Assembly (NCBI GenBank): GCA_023511535.1
Contig: JAIMBK010000001.1
Coordinates: 45,493-109,492 of the forward strand
Length of the DNA stretch: 64,000 nt
Direction of reading: 5' to 3'
Origin: Armatimonadota bacterium
GTDB taxonomy: Bacteria; Bacillota; Desulfotomaculia; Desulfotomaculales; Nap2-2B
Shown: in pieces, positions 8,133-16,890 of the stretch
Position numbering within the stretch: the first letter of the stretch is position 1
Layout: every line of letters begins with the position of its first letter
Notes under the pieces: model-generated
Seen by the model: the letters and a program-made list of their open reading frames with translations, nothing else
Databases searched by the model: none
What the model was told of the DNA's origin: nothing
Translations under genes and position numbers: made by a program

Positions 8133-9626
8133 GTGAAAGCGGTGCAAACTCCGTTTAATCCCAACAGACAGGCCGGTAAGCTGGTCGTTGTCTCGAACCG
8201 CGCGAGCTATGTCTTTGCCGAAGATGCCGGGCAAATTACCTGGAAGCGTGCCGTAAGCGGTCTGGTATCTGCCGTTGAACCGGTTTTAAATTCAGCAAAC
8301 GGGACCTGGGTGGCCTGGTGCGGCCGCCTGGGCAGTCCTCAGGGCAAGGGTGTCCGGATTGGCGTTCCCGCCGGCTCACCCCGTTACTTCCTTCAGGAAG
8401 TAGTTCTTGATCAGGAAGATTACCGCGGTTATTATCACGGATTTGCCAACAGCTGCCTGTGGCCCCTGGCCCACCAGATGATCGATAAATGCGATTTTCA
8501 GGGGCAATACTGGCAGGCCTACCGGAAAGTCAACCATCAGTTTGCCCGGACGGTGCTCGAGTGCGCCCGGGCAGAGAGCATTTTTTGGGTTCACGATTAT
8601 CACCTGGCCATCGTGCCCCAGCTCATTCGCCGGCGCCTCCCCGGGGCGAAAATAGCCTTCTTCTGGCATATTCCCTTCCCGCCCCCGGACGTTTTCGCGG
8701 TGCTGCCGTGGGGCAGGCAGGTGCTGCACGGTTTGCTGGGAAACGACTTGATTGCCTTCCATACCCGGTCCTATTTAGAAAATTTCCTGGCCTGCGCAAA
8801 AAAATATTTCCGCCTCAAAATCAATCCGGAACACGGGCTGATCTGGTTTGGCGACCGCCGGATCATCACCCGGGCCGTACCGGTGGGAATTAACTGGCAG
8901 CACTTCGAGCAGCTGGCGGACGACCCGGAAGTTAAGGCCCAGGCGCAACAGATCCGCCGGTCGACGGGAGCCAGGCATCTTTTCCTGGGCATTGACCGGC
9001 TGGACTACACCAAGGGAATTCCGGAAAGAATCAAAGCCTTTGGGGCTTTTTTGGATAAATTTCCGCAGTACCGGGGGAAAGCGACCCTTTTACAAATTGC
9101 CGTGCCCACCAGAAACGGCGTGGAAGCTTACGACCGGTTAAAAGAAGAGGTGGAACGCCTGGTCGGGAAAATCAATGGCGCTTACGACCACGGCTGCGGG
9201 GCCGTGCCCGTCCGCTACCTGCACCGCTCCTTAAACGAAAAGGAACTGGTCGCCCACTACCTGGCGGCGGACGTCATGCTGGTAACCGCCCTGCGCGACG
9301 GCCTCAACCTGATCGCCAAAGAATTTATCGCCGCGCGGACCGACGGGCGGGGGGTGCTCCTGCTCAGCCCCTTTGCCGGAGTCGCCGACGAGTTGACCAG
9401 CGCCCTGCTGGCCAATCCGTACAATGTTACCCAGCTGGCCAATCGCATGAAGACGGCCCTGGAAATGCCCCCGGAAGAAAAACGGGAAAGGCTCCGGGCG
9501 CTTCAGCAAACAGTGAAAAACAAAGATTCCCGGTGGTGGTGGCAGACCCAGCTCAAGCTGATCTCCCTGCCCCAGGGCCGGCTCACGCCTGAAAAGCCCC
9601 TTGCCGCCAACCAGACGGCAACGTAG
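8133..9626 (+). CDS. otsA: Alpha,alpha-trehalose-phosphate synthase (GT20)
   Basis: LVVVSNRASYVF, FWVHDYHLAIVPQLIRRRLPGAKIAFFWHIPFPPPDVFAVLPW, GIDRLDYTKGIPERIKAF, DGLNLIAKEFIAAR. The GTG at 8142 is an alternative start. Confidence 0.94.
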   Translation: MKAVQTPFNPNRQAGKLVVVSNRASYVFAEDAGQITWKRAVSGLVSAVEPVLNSANGTWVAWCGRLGSPQGKGVRIGVPAGSPRYFLQEVVLDQEDYRGYYHGFANSCLWPLAHQMIDKCDFQGQYWQAYRKVNHQFARTVLECARAESIFWVHDYHLAIVPQLIRRRLPGAKIAFFWHIPFPPPDVFAVLPWGRQVLHGLLGNDLIAFHTRSYLENFLACAKKYFRLKINPEHGLIWFGDRRIITRAVPVGINWQHFEQLADDPEVKAQAQQIRRSTGARHLFLGIDRLDYTKGIPERIKAFGAFLDKFPQYRGKATLLQIAVPTRNGVEAYDRLKEEVERLVGKINGAYDHGCGAVPVRYLHRSLNEKELVAHYLAADVMLVTALRDGLNLIAKEFIAARTDGRGVLLLSPFAGVADELTSALLANPYNVTQLANRMKTALEMPPEEKRERLRALQQTVKNKDSRWWWQTQLKLISLPQGRLTPEKPLAANQTAT

Positions 9627-9648
9627 CGCATTAATAGGGGATAGGGAA

Positions 9649-9885
9649 AATAGAGGCACAAAGGCAGCAGGCACAGAGGCATAAAGAGAAAGATGCCTGC
9701 TTTAGTGCTTACCTCCGGGCCGCGCCCCCTGATCCATTTGCCCTTTGTGCCTTTGCCCCTTGTCGCCTCTTGTTTCTTTATTCCTTTGGGCCTTTGTGTT
9801 TGCGCCTCTGTGCTTTTTGCCTTTGTCTCTCTGTCCCTTTTGCCTGTGCGCCCCTTTTGCCTTTGTGCCTTTCGCACCCGAGCGC
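9649..9885. repeat. Low-complexity degenerate CCTTTGTG/CACAAAGG-type repeat between convergent genes
   Basis: Right part repeats cctttgtgcctttg...cctctgtgct...; left part carries the opposite orientation aggcacaaaggc...ggcacagaggc. Confidence 0.75.
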
Positions 9886-10905
9886 TTACTTATGCCCCGT
9901 GGGCCCTTTGGGGATGCGGCCCGTCCGGATGCACTCGCTTCTCAGCCGGCGGCCGACGATCTTTTCCGTCATCCGGCCGATTTCCAGCACCCGGTCCACG
10001 TTCACCCCGGTATCGATGCCCATTTCGTCCATCATGACCACCATGTCCTCGGTGGAAACGAGGCCGACAATGTTGGGATCCTGGTAATAGTACGAACCCG
10101 TCCCGGCCACGGGCACGCCGTCCACGAAGTTGGCCGGCTGGCCGCCGATGCCGCCCAGGGTGCTCTCGAAGTGGGTAATCCCGGCCTGCAGGGCCGCCAG
10201 CACGTTGGCCAGACCCCAGCCGCGGGTCACGTGGAAGTGGGCGATGTGCAGGTCGGGGTTGGGGAAGGCGTCGAGGACCATGGAAAAATATTCGTACACC
10301 TTATTGGGCGGGGCGGAGCCGTCGTGATCGGCGTGTTCAATGTCGTCGGCCCCCAGTTCTAAAAAGCGTCTGGTCACTTCCACCGCCGCCTTTAGCTCCG
10401 TGGGCCCTTCGATGGGGCAGCCCCAGATGGTGCTCACCGTGCCGTTAAACTTCATCCCGGCGTCGTGGACCTTTTGAATGCAGCGCTCCACCTCGGCCCA
10501 GTAACCTTTATGATCGAGCCCGGAGTTTTTCACCTGGTGCGATTCGGAGGTGGATACCATCATCAGTACGCGGTCCGGGCCGTATCCTTCCTTTCTGGCC
10601 TGGATGGCCCGGTCCACCGCCCTTTCCCGGATGGTGACGGCGGTCAACTCCACGCCGGCCAGCTTATCCTTAACTTTTTTGCTGGCGCGCAAAAGCTTAA
10701 ACAGCTCGTCAGCGTCGGCAAACTGGGGCATTCCCCGGGGGTTTCCGTAATTGGTGACTTCCAGGCGCTTAAACCCCGCCAGGATCAGTTCTTCTAAAAC
10801 CCAGAGCTTGGCCAGGGTGGGGATAAACTTTTCCTCGTGCTGGAAGCCGTCCCGGACGGTTATTTCTCCCAAAACTACCTTTTTCGGATACTTTAATTCG
10901 GCCAT
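9886..10905 (-). CDS. HMG-CoA lyase / pyruvate carboxyltransferase (DRE-TIM) family protein
   Basis: GEITVRDGFQHEEKFIPT...FKRLEVTNYGNP...FHVTRGWGLANVLAALQAGITHFESTLGGIGG. Confidence 0.85.
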   Translation of the reverse strand: MAELKYPKKVVLGEITVRDGFQHEEKFIPTLAKLWVLEELILAGFKRLEVTNYGNPRGMPQFADADELFKLLRASKKVKDKLAGVELTAVTIRERAVDRAIQARKEGYGPDRVLMMVSTSESHQVKNSGLDHKGYWAEVERCIQKVHDAGMKFNGTVSTIWGCPIEGPTELKAAVEVTRRFLELGADDIEHADHDGSAPPNKVYEYFSMVLDAFPNPDLHIAHFHVTRGWGLANVLAALQAGITHFESTLGGIGGQPANFVDGVPVAGTGSYYYQDPNIVGLVSTEDMVVMMDEMGIDTGVNVDRVLEIGRMTEKIVGRRLRSECIRTGRIPKGPTGHK

Positions 10906-10923
10906 CTCTCCCTAGCCTCCTTT

Positions 10924-11026
10924 GAAAATAGGGATTGGGAATTAGGGAATGGGAATTAGGGGAGTAAATACTGTTACATTTTTCATTTCTTTATGGTGAG
11001 AATGAACGTTCCCATCAACTCCCCGG
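10924..11026 (-). repeat. Leader repeat copy 2, upstream of the HMG-CoA lyase-like gene
   Basis: Minus strand: GGGGAGTTGATGGGAACGTTCATTCTCACCATAAAG...GTAACAGTATTTACTCCCCTAATTCCCATTCCCTAATTCCCAATCCCTATTTTCAAAGGAGG. Confidence 0.85.
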
Positions 11027-11254
11027 TCAATGATTTTAGAAAAATTATATAATAATTGCGCATCGGTTATCAACTAGAAAATTAAAAATTAAACCTTAAT
11101 TCAAGGTGCACCGTAATCCCGGCCAACAGGGAATTGCCGCAAAAATTCATTTATCGGTTTTTGACTGGGGTTAGCAGGATTTTTGTCCGTTACTCAGAAT
11201 ACAATAGTTATTGAAGAAAATCTTCGTTTTCCGGAGCAGTTGGCAAGGAGGCCG

Positions 11255-11284
11255 GCGCCACCAGCAATGGAGTGGCGCTTTTTA
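11255..11284 (+). terminator. Terminator-like hairpin GCGCCAC...GTGGCGC-TTTTT in carB leader
   Basis: 7-bp perfect stem followed by T run, ~140 nt before carB. Confidence 0.6.
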
Positions 11285-11339
11285 ACGACTTTTAACTCAA
11301 AAGGGTGGTAGAATACAATTCCCAATTCCTGTTTTTCGA

Positions 11340-11416
11340 GGATTTTCCCATGGGAACGTTCGTTCTATCCATAAAGTATTTATCCCTATTCCCTAACCCC
11401 TATTTTTTGAGGAGGG
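11340..11416 (+). repeat. Leader repeat copy 3, upstream of carB
   Basis: CCCATGGGAACGTTCGTTCTATCCATAAAGTATTTATCCCTATTCCCTAACCCCTATTTTTTGAGGAGGG; a partial extra 3' half at 11314-11340. Confidence 0.85.
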
Positions 11417-11420
11417 CGTC

Positions 11421-14400
11421 ATGCCGAAGCGAACCGACTTGCAAAAGATCATGATTATCGGCTCCGGCCCGATTATCATTGGCCAGGCCTGCGAATTCGA
11501 CTATTCCGGCTCCCAGGCCTGCCGGGCTTTAAGGCAGGAAGGATACCAGGTGGTTCTGCTCAACAGCAACCCGGCCACCATCATGACCGATCCCGAAATG
11601 GCCGACCGGACCTACATCGAACCGATCACCCCGGAAGTGGCGGAAAAAATCATCCGGCGTGAGCGCCCCGACGCCCTGTTGCCCACCCTCGGCGGGCAGA
11701 CCGGCTTAAACCTGGCCGCCGAACTGCACCGGCGCGGGGTTTTGGCCCGGTACGGGGTGGAACTGATCGGCGCCAAATTTGAGGCCATCGAAAAGGCCGA
11801 GAAAAGAGATCTCTTTAAAGCGGCCATGGAGCGGATCGGCCTCGCCGTCTGCCGCAGCCGCTACGTCAACTCGGTGGTGGAAGCCCTGGCCTTTGCCCGG
11901 GAAACCGGCTACCCCGTGATCGTCCGCCCTTCCTACACCCTCGGCGGAACCGGCGGCGGGGTCGCCCACAACGTCGACGAACTGCGCGAACTGGCCGCCC
12001 GCGGCATCGAACACAGCCCGGTAGGGGAGATCCTGGTGGAGGAATCCGTCATCGGCTGGAAGGAATACGAGCTGGAAGTGATGCGGGACCGGGCCGACAA
12101 CGTGGTGATCGTCTGCTCCATCGAAAACTTCGACCCGATGGGCATCCACACCGGGGATAGCATTACCGTCGCCCCCGCCCAGACCCTCACGGACAGGGAG
12201 TACCAGGAGATGCGCAACGCGGCCATCCGCATTATCCGGGAAATCGGGGTGGAAACCGGGGGTTCCAATATCCAGTTTGCGGTGCACCCCGAAACCGGGC
12301 GGATGGTGGTGGTGGAGATGAACCCGCGGGTTTCCCGGTCATCCGCCCTGGCCTCCAAAGCTACCGGCTTCCCCATCGCCAAAATTGCGGCCAAGTTAGC
12401 CGTGGGTTACACGCTGGACGAACTGCCCAACGACATCACCCGGGAAACGCCGGCCTGCTTTGAACCGACCATCGATTACTGCGTGGTCAAAATCCCGCGC
12501 TGGGACTTCGCCAAGTTCCCCGGCGCCGACCGGACCCTGACCACTCAGATGAAATCGGTGGGGGAAGTGATGGCCGTCGGCCGCAACTTTAAGGAGGCCC
12601 TGCAAAAGGCCATCCGCTCCTTAGAGCAGGACCGCTACGGCCTGGGCGTGGACGGCAAAGACGAGCTGGCCGGGCTGTTCCCCGCCCTTCCGGAAAATCG
12701 CCCCGGGGAGCCAGAAGCGTCAAAACGGCGGGAAGAAAAGCTGCGGGAGGAAGTCCGGGCCAGGCTGATTACCCCCTGCCCGGAACGGATTTTTTACCTG
12801 CGCCACGCGTTGCGCCTGGGTCTGACCGTGGATGAGATTTACGCCTGCACCGGCATCGACCGCTGGTTTCTCCACAACCTCCGGGAACTGGTCGAGTTTG
12901 AGCAGAAGCTGGCCGGGGCGCTCGCCGATGGAGCGGGGAATTTGCCCCCGGACCTCCTGGAGCAGGCGAAAAAATACGGTTTTTCCGACCGCCAGCTGGC
13001 CTATCTGGCGCAAACGGAGGAGTCTTCCATCCGCCGGCGCCGGCTGGCGAGCCAAATCCGGGCGGTCTTCAAAATGGTCGACACCTGCGCGGCGGAATTT
13101 GAAGCCTATACTCCTTATTTTTATTCCACCTACGGCCGGGAAAACGAGGCCGTCCCGTCCCGGCAGAAAAAGGTCATGATCATCGGCAGCGGCCCCAACC
13201 GGATCGGCCAGGGCATTGAATTCGACTACTGCTGCGTCCAGGCCGCCTATGCCTTGCGGGAAGAGGGCTGCCAGGTGATCATGGTCAACTGCAACCCGGA
13301 AACGGTGAGCACCGACTACGACACCTCCGACCGGCTTTACTTCGAACCGCTGACCTTAGAAGACGTCCTCAACATCTGTGGCGTGGAACAGCCGGACGGA
13401 ATCATTCTGCAGTTCGGCGGCCAGACGCCGCTGAAGCTCGCCCGCTCTCTGGAAAAAGAGGGGCTGCCCATCATCGGCACCGCGCCAGCCAGCATCGACC
13501 TGGCCGAAGACCGGGAAAAGTTTTCGGCGCTTTTGCGGCGGCTCGGCCTCAAACAGCCGGCCAGCGGCACCGGCCGCTCGGTGGCCGAGGCCCGGCGGAT
13601 TGCCCGGGAGATCGGCTACCCCGTGCTGCTGCGGCCTTCTTACGTGCTGGGGGGGCGGGCGATGGAAGTGGTTTACGACGAGGAGTCCCTGGTCGATTAC
13701 ATGAACCGGGCGGTGGCGGTTTCGGCCGGGCACCCGGTGCTGATCGACAAGTTCCTGGAGGGGGCCGTGGAAGTGGACGTGGACGCCCTTTCCGACGGCC
13801 GCCTGACCGTGATCGGCGGTTTAATGGAGCACATCGAGGAGGCCGGGGTGCACTCCGGGGACAGCGCCTGCTCCCTGCCCCCCTTTAGCCTGGCCCCCAC
13901 GCACATTGCGGAAATGAAAAGGCAAACGGAACTTCTGGCGCGGGAACTGGCAGTGGTGGGGCTGCTCAACGTCCAGTTCGCCGTCGAAAACGGCGAAATT
14001 TACGTGCTGGAAGCAAACCCGCGGGCTTCCCGGACAGTCCCCTTCGTCAGCAAAGCCACGGGAATTCCCCTGGCCAGGCTGGCCACCAGGGTGATGCTGG
14101 GCAAAAAGCTGGCCGAACTCGGCTTCACCCGCGAATTGATCCCTGACCACGTGGCCGTGAAAGAAGCGGTCTTTCCTTTCATAAAATTTCCCGGGGTGGA
14201 CATCGTCTTAGGTCCGGAGATGCGCTCCACCGGGGAAGTAATGGGCATTGACGACAATTTCGGCCTGGCTTTTGCCAAGTCCCAGATAGCGGCCGGGGTT
14301 CCCCTGCCGCTCAAAGGAACGGTGCTGCTCACCGTGGCCGATAAGGACAAGGGGGCGCTGCCGGCGGTGGCCCGGGGATTTGCGCAGCTGGGATTCAAGC

Positions 14401-14726
14401 TGCTGGCCACCCGGGGGACGGCCCGCCTGCTGGCCGATCACGGTCTCATCGTGAAGACGGTCAAAAAAATGGGCGAAGGCCGGCCCAACATCGTGGACCA
14501 CATCAAAAACGGGGAGATTGACCTGATCATCAATACTCCCCTGGGGAAAGGGCCGAAATACGACGAGTACCACCTGCGCCGGCAGGCCATGATCAGCAAC
14601 GTCCCGATCATCACCACCATCCGGGGCGCCCAGGCGGCCCTGGAGGGAATCGCCAAAATGCGCGGCGGCCTGCGGGTAAAATCGCTCCAGGAATATCACC
14701 GGGAGGCTTCGTCCAAAATCATTTGA
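11421..14726 (+). CDS. carB: Carbamoyl-phosphate synthase large subunit
   Basis: Full-length 1101 aa; duplicated ATP-grasp halves ([26 protein letters not shown] / [26 protein letters not shown]). Confidence 0.97.
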   Translation: MPKRTDLQKIMIIGSGPIIIGQACEFDYSGSQACRALRQEGYQVVLLNSNPATIMTDPEMADRTYIEPITPEVAEKIIRRERPDALLPTLGGQTGLNLAAELHRRGVLARYGVELIGAKFEAIEKAEKRDLFKAAMERIGLAVCRSRYVNSVVEALAFARETGYPVIVRPSYTLGGTGGGVAHNVDELRELAARGIEHSPVGEILVEESVIGWKEYELEVMRDRADNVVIVCSIENFDPMGIHTGDSITVAPAQTLTDREYQEMRNAAIRIIREIGVETGGSNIQFAVHPETGRMVVVEMNPRVSRSSALASKATGFPIAKIAAKLAVGYTLDELPNDITRETPACFEPTIDYCVVKIPRWDFAKFPGADRTLTTQMKSVGEVMAVGRNFKEALQKAIRSLEQDRYGLGVDGKDELAGLFPALPENRPGEPEASKRREEKLREEVRARLITPCPERIFYLRHALRLGLTVDEIYACTGIDRWFLHNLRELVEFEQKLAGALADGAGNLPPDLLEQAKKYGFSDRQLAYLAQTEESSIRRRRLASQIRAVFKMVDTCAAEFEAYTPYFYSTYGRENEAVPSRQKKVMIIGSGPNRIGQGIEFDYCCVQAAYALREEGCQVIMVNCNPETVSTDYDTSDRLYFEPLTLEDVLNICGVEQPDGIILQFGGQTPLKLARSLEKEGLPIIGTAPASIDLAEDREKFSALLRRLGLKQPASGTGRSVAEARRIAREIGYPVLLRPSYVLGGRAMEVVYDEESLVDYMNRAVAVSAGHPVLIDKFLEGAVEVDVDALSDGRLTVIGGLMEHIEEAGVHSGDSACSLPPFSLAPTHIAEMKRQTELLARELAVVGLLNVQFAVENGEIYVLEANPRASRTVPFVSKATGIPLARLATRVMLGKKLAELGFTRELIPDHVAVKEAVFPFIKFPGVDIVLGPEMRSTGEVMGIDDNFGLAFAKSQIAAGVPLPLKGTVLLTVADKDKGALPAVARGFAQLGFKLLATRGTARLLADHGLIVKTVKKMGEGRPNIVDHIKNGEIDLIINTPLGKGPKYDEYHLRRQAMISNVPIITTIRGAQAALEGIAKMRGGLRVKSLQEYHREASSKII

Positions 14727-15178
14727 ACGAGTTTTTTACTGAGGCGAAAACCAATTATCCGCCAGGCATCTAAAATTTCATAAACTTCTTTTACAGAAAG
14801 AAGATTCCTCCTTAGGCTCAACATTATAACTCCTACGGAACCACTGATTTTAAAACCTGCTGAAACAGCAACCTTTCTTGCAAATAGATCATCGATCAGG
14901 GTAAGATCCGCTTCCATTTTTTGTGCAAGCAATAAACAGTGGGCTTCCCCGCTTGTCGGGTCCAAAGGCAGAAAAGTATCTTCTTCTGAAAAAGGACAAA
15001 CTTTTAACCAACCATTCTCTACTGCCTTGACCACTTCAGAATATCCAGGTCTGCCAACACTTATTTCCGCTAAAACCCTCTGTGGAACAAAAACGACCTT
15101 CCACAACTTATGTAGAAGGTCGAGCCTTTCCGCTGCCCCTAAAGCAATCAGTACCGAGGTATCAGCGATAACGATCAT
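14696..15178 (-). CDS. PIN-domain toxin-like protein (DUF3368-like)
   Basis: [22 protein letters not shown]...[28 protein letters not shown]. Confidence 0.85.
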   Translation of the reverse strand: MIVIADTSVLIALGAAERLDLLHKLWKVVFVPQRVLAEISVGRPGYSEVVKAVENGWLKVCPFSEEDTFLPLDPTSGEAHCLLLAQKMEADLTLIDDLFARKVAVSAGFKISGSVGVIMLSLRRNLLSVKEVYEILDAWRIIGFRLSKKLVQMILDEASR

Positions 15179-15462
15179 AGTTCTTCCAGCTCTCTTAAAG
15201 TTTTTAGATCCTCTTCAAGGTGTTCCTCGGTATACATTGGACCCAAACCTAACTTTCCAACCAGATCAAGGAAGTCGCTGTAAGACATGTCTGCCAATGC
15301 TGCTGCACTTCCCATGCTCAATTTTCCTTCGGCATATAATCCTATTGCCAAATACCTTCTTACTTCCCGTGTTACGTTTTGTTTCTGTTGGGCTATTACA
15401 GATAAAAACCGGTCCGGCAAATTTACTGTTAATGATGCCATATTAGTCACCCCTGCAACCAT
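15175..15462 (-). CDS. UPF0175-family antitoxin
   Basis: LFAEGKLSMGSAAALADMSYSDFLDLVGKLG-like UPF0175 pattern; ATGA overlap with the PIN gene. Confidence 0.83.
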   Translation of the reverse strand: MVAGVTNMASLTVNLPDRFLSVIAQQKQNVTREVRRYLAIGLYAEGKLSMGSAAALADMSYSDFLDLVGKLGLGPMYTEEHLEEDLKTLRELEEL

Positions 15463-15537
15463 TATACCACATACCTTTCCTTAGTAAATAAAAAATAAGC
15501 CGGTGCCCATGCCAGGGCGCGCAGAAAATAAAAAACC

Positions 15538-16560
15538 TTAAAGGTATTTTCTAATCTCCTGCACTACCTCCGCCAAAGAAGAAGTCCCCGCAAACCAGGG
15601 GCGGCCGGTGACTTCGTTGGCGTAGGCGCAGTAGAGCCGGGAAATCAGTTCCTTTAAACGCGGCGGCAACGGCGGGGGAGACTGCTCAACCAGCTCTTTC
15701 CATTTAATTTTATCTTTCTTTTTGGCCGCTTCAACCTCCCGGTACCAGGCCGTTTCCTTGTAAAAAATCCGGGCCGCTTCCTTGCTCACCGGAATCCCCT
15801 GAAAAGTAAAGCGGCATTCGTCCAGGGTGCCCAAAGCGTCGATAACCAGCAGGTTGCGCTCCCCGTCGAAACCGAACTCCACTTTTCCGTCCTCGTTAAC
15901 CAGCCCGGCCTTGCCGGCTTCCGCCGCGATCAGCCCGCCGATCGTCAGCGCGGCCCGTTTAATTTCGGCAACCTCCCCTTCGGTCAGCCCGGCCAGCTCT
16001 TTTGCCTCCGCCCAGCTAAGGTAACGGTCGCTGGCCTCCAGCTTCGTGGAAACGTCCAGCAGGGGCCTCTCCAGAACCTGGCCCGGCACTGGCCTTTCCG
16101 CCAGACCAAGGTCTTCCGGCTTTAAGCTGCCTTCCCGAAGCCGCCGGAAAACGCTGGAACCCGGCGGCAGAGCATGGCGGTAGATTACCTCCAGGGGAAT
16201 CAGGAAATTTCCTTTCTTTTCCTGGTAGACCGAATAGTCGTAGCCGCCTTCTTTAACCGCCGGCTCGATTACCCGGAGCAGCCCGACCTCCATGACGGCA
16301 ACCGGCCCCGTCAGCTCCGTCAGCCTTTTTACCGCGCCGTTCTCCACCAACCCCCGGTAGTGGGTCCTGATTCCTTTTTCCTCCAGGCGTTCAAAAAAGT
16401 AGGCGCTGACCAGGCACAGGGAAGCCCCTTTATGAGGGATATGGTCGGGCATTTCCCCCCAGTCAAAAACCGAGTAGCGGTCCGAAAAGGAAAACCGCCC
16501 CACACCGCCCGCCTCTTCTGTGGGCGGCACAAGCACCTGCAGATCTTTTACGCTGCCCAA
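15538..16560 (-). CDS. purC: Phosphoribosylaminoimidazole-succinocarboxamide synthase-like
   Basis: VGRFSFSDRYSVFDWGEMPDHIPHKGASLCLVSAYFFERLEEKGIRTHYRGL; VIDALGTLDECRFTFQG. Confidence 0.82.
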   Translation of the reverse strand: MGSVKDLQVLVPPTEEAGGVGRFSFSDRYSVFDWGEMPDHIPHKGASLCLVSAYFFERLEEKGIRTHYRGLVENGAVKRLTELTGPVAVMEVGLLRVIEPAVKEGGYDYSVYQEKKGNFLIPLEVIYRHALPPGSSVFRRLREGSLKPEDLGLAERPVPGQVLERPLLDVSTKLEASDRYLSWAEAKELAGLTEGEVAEIKRAALTIGGLIAAEAGKAGLVNEDGKVEFGFDGERNLLVIDALGTLDECRFTFQGIPVSKEAARIFYKETAWYREVEAAKKKDKIKWKELVEQSPPPLPPRLKELISRLYCAYANEVTGRPWFAGTSSLAEVVQEIRKYL

Positions 16561-16775
16561 AATAAATCTCTCCTATCCTTATCTGATCACAAAAACTATC
16601 GTTTTAGATTTTCAGTAATGGGCGCTATGGGCAATTGGAACAATTTCAATCAAATCGTCTCTTCATCCTTTTCACCTGTTATTTTACCACTCCCGGCGGT
16701 CCTTTTCCAGCACCACCAGCAGTTTGCGGCGCATATTTTCAGGAATCTTTGTTATGCTAAACCAAAATAAAGGGA

Positions 16776-16890
16776 GAGAGGAAGCTGTTCCGGAAGGAAA
16801 TTGAGGAAGTTTTCCAGGAGCTGGCTACCGGCCCGCAAGGGCTTTAGCCGGGAGGAGACCGCCCGGCGATCAAACCAAATCTCTGAAGGC
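16776..16890 (+). pseudogene. Remnant resembling a P-type cation ATPase N-terminus
   Basis: Across a frame change: LFRKEIEEVFQELATGP // GFSREETARRSNQI, similar to the GLS-EE-A-RRL--YGPN N-terminal pattern. Confidence 0.35.

Noticed and set aside
9503-9877. 124-aa minus ORF MRKAQRQKGRTGKRDRETKAKSTEAQTQRPKG...
   Set aside because: It is a translation of the low-complexity CACAAAGG repeat plus antisense otsA; not a credible protein.
11100-11300. PyrR-dependent attenuator in the carB leader
   Set aside because: A terminator hairpin is present but I could not see a PyrR binding-loop consensus.
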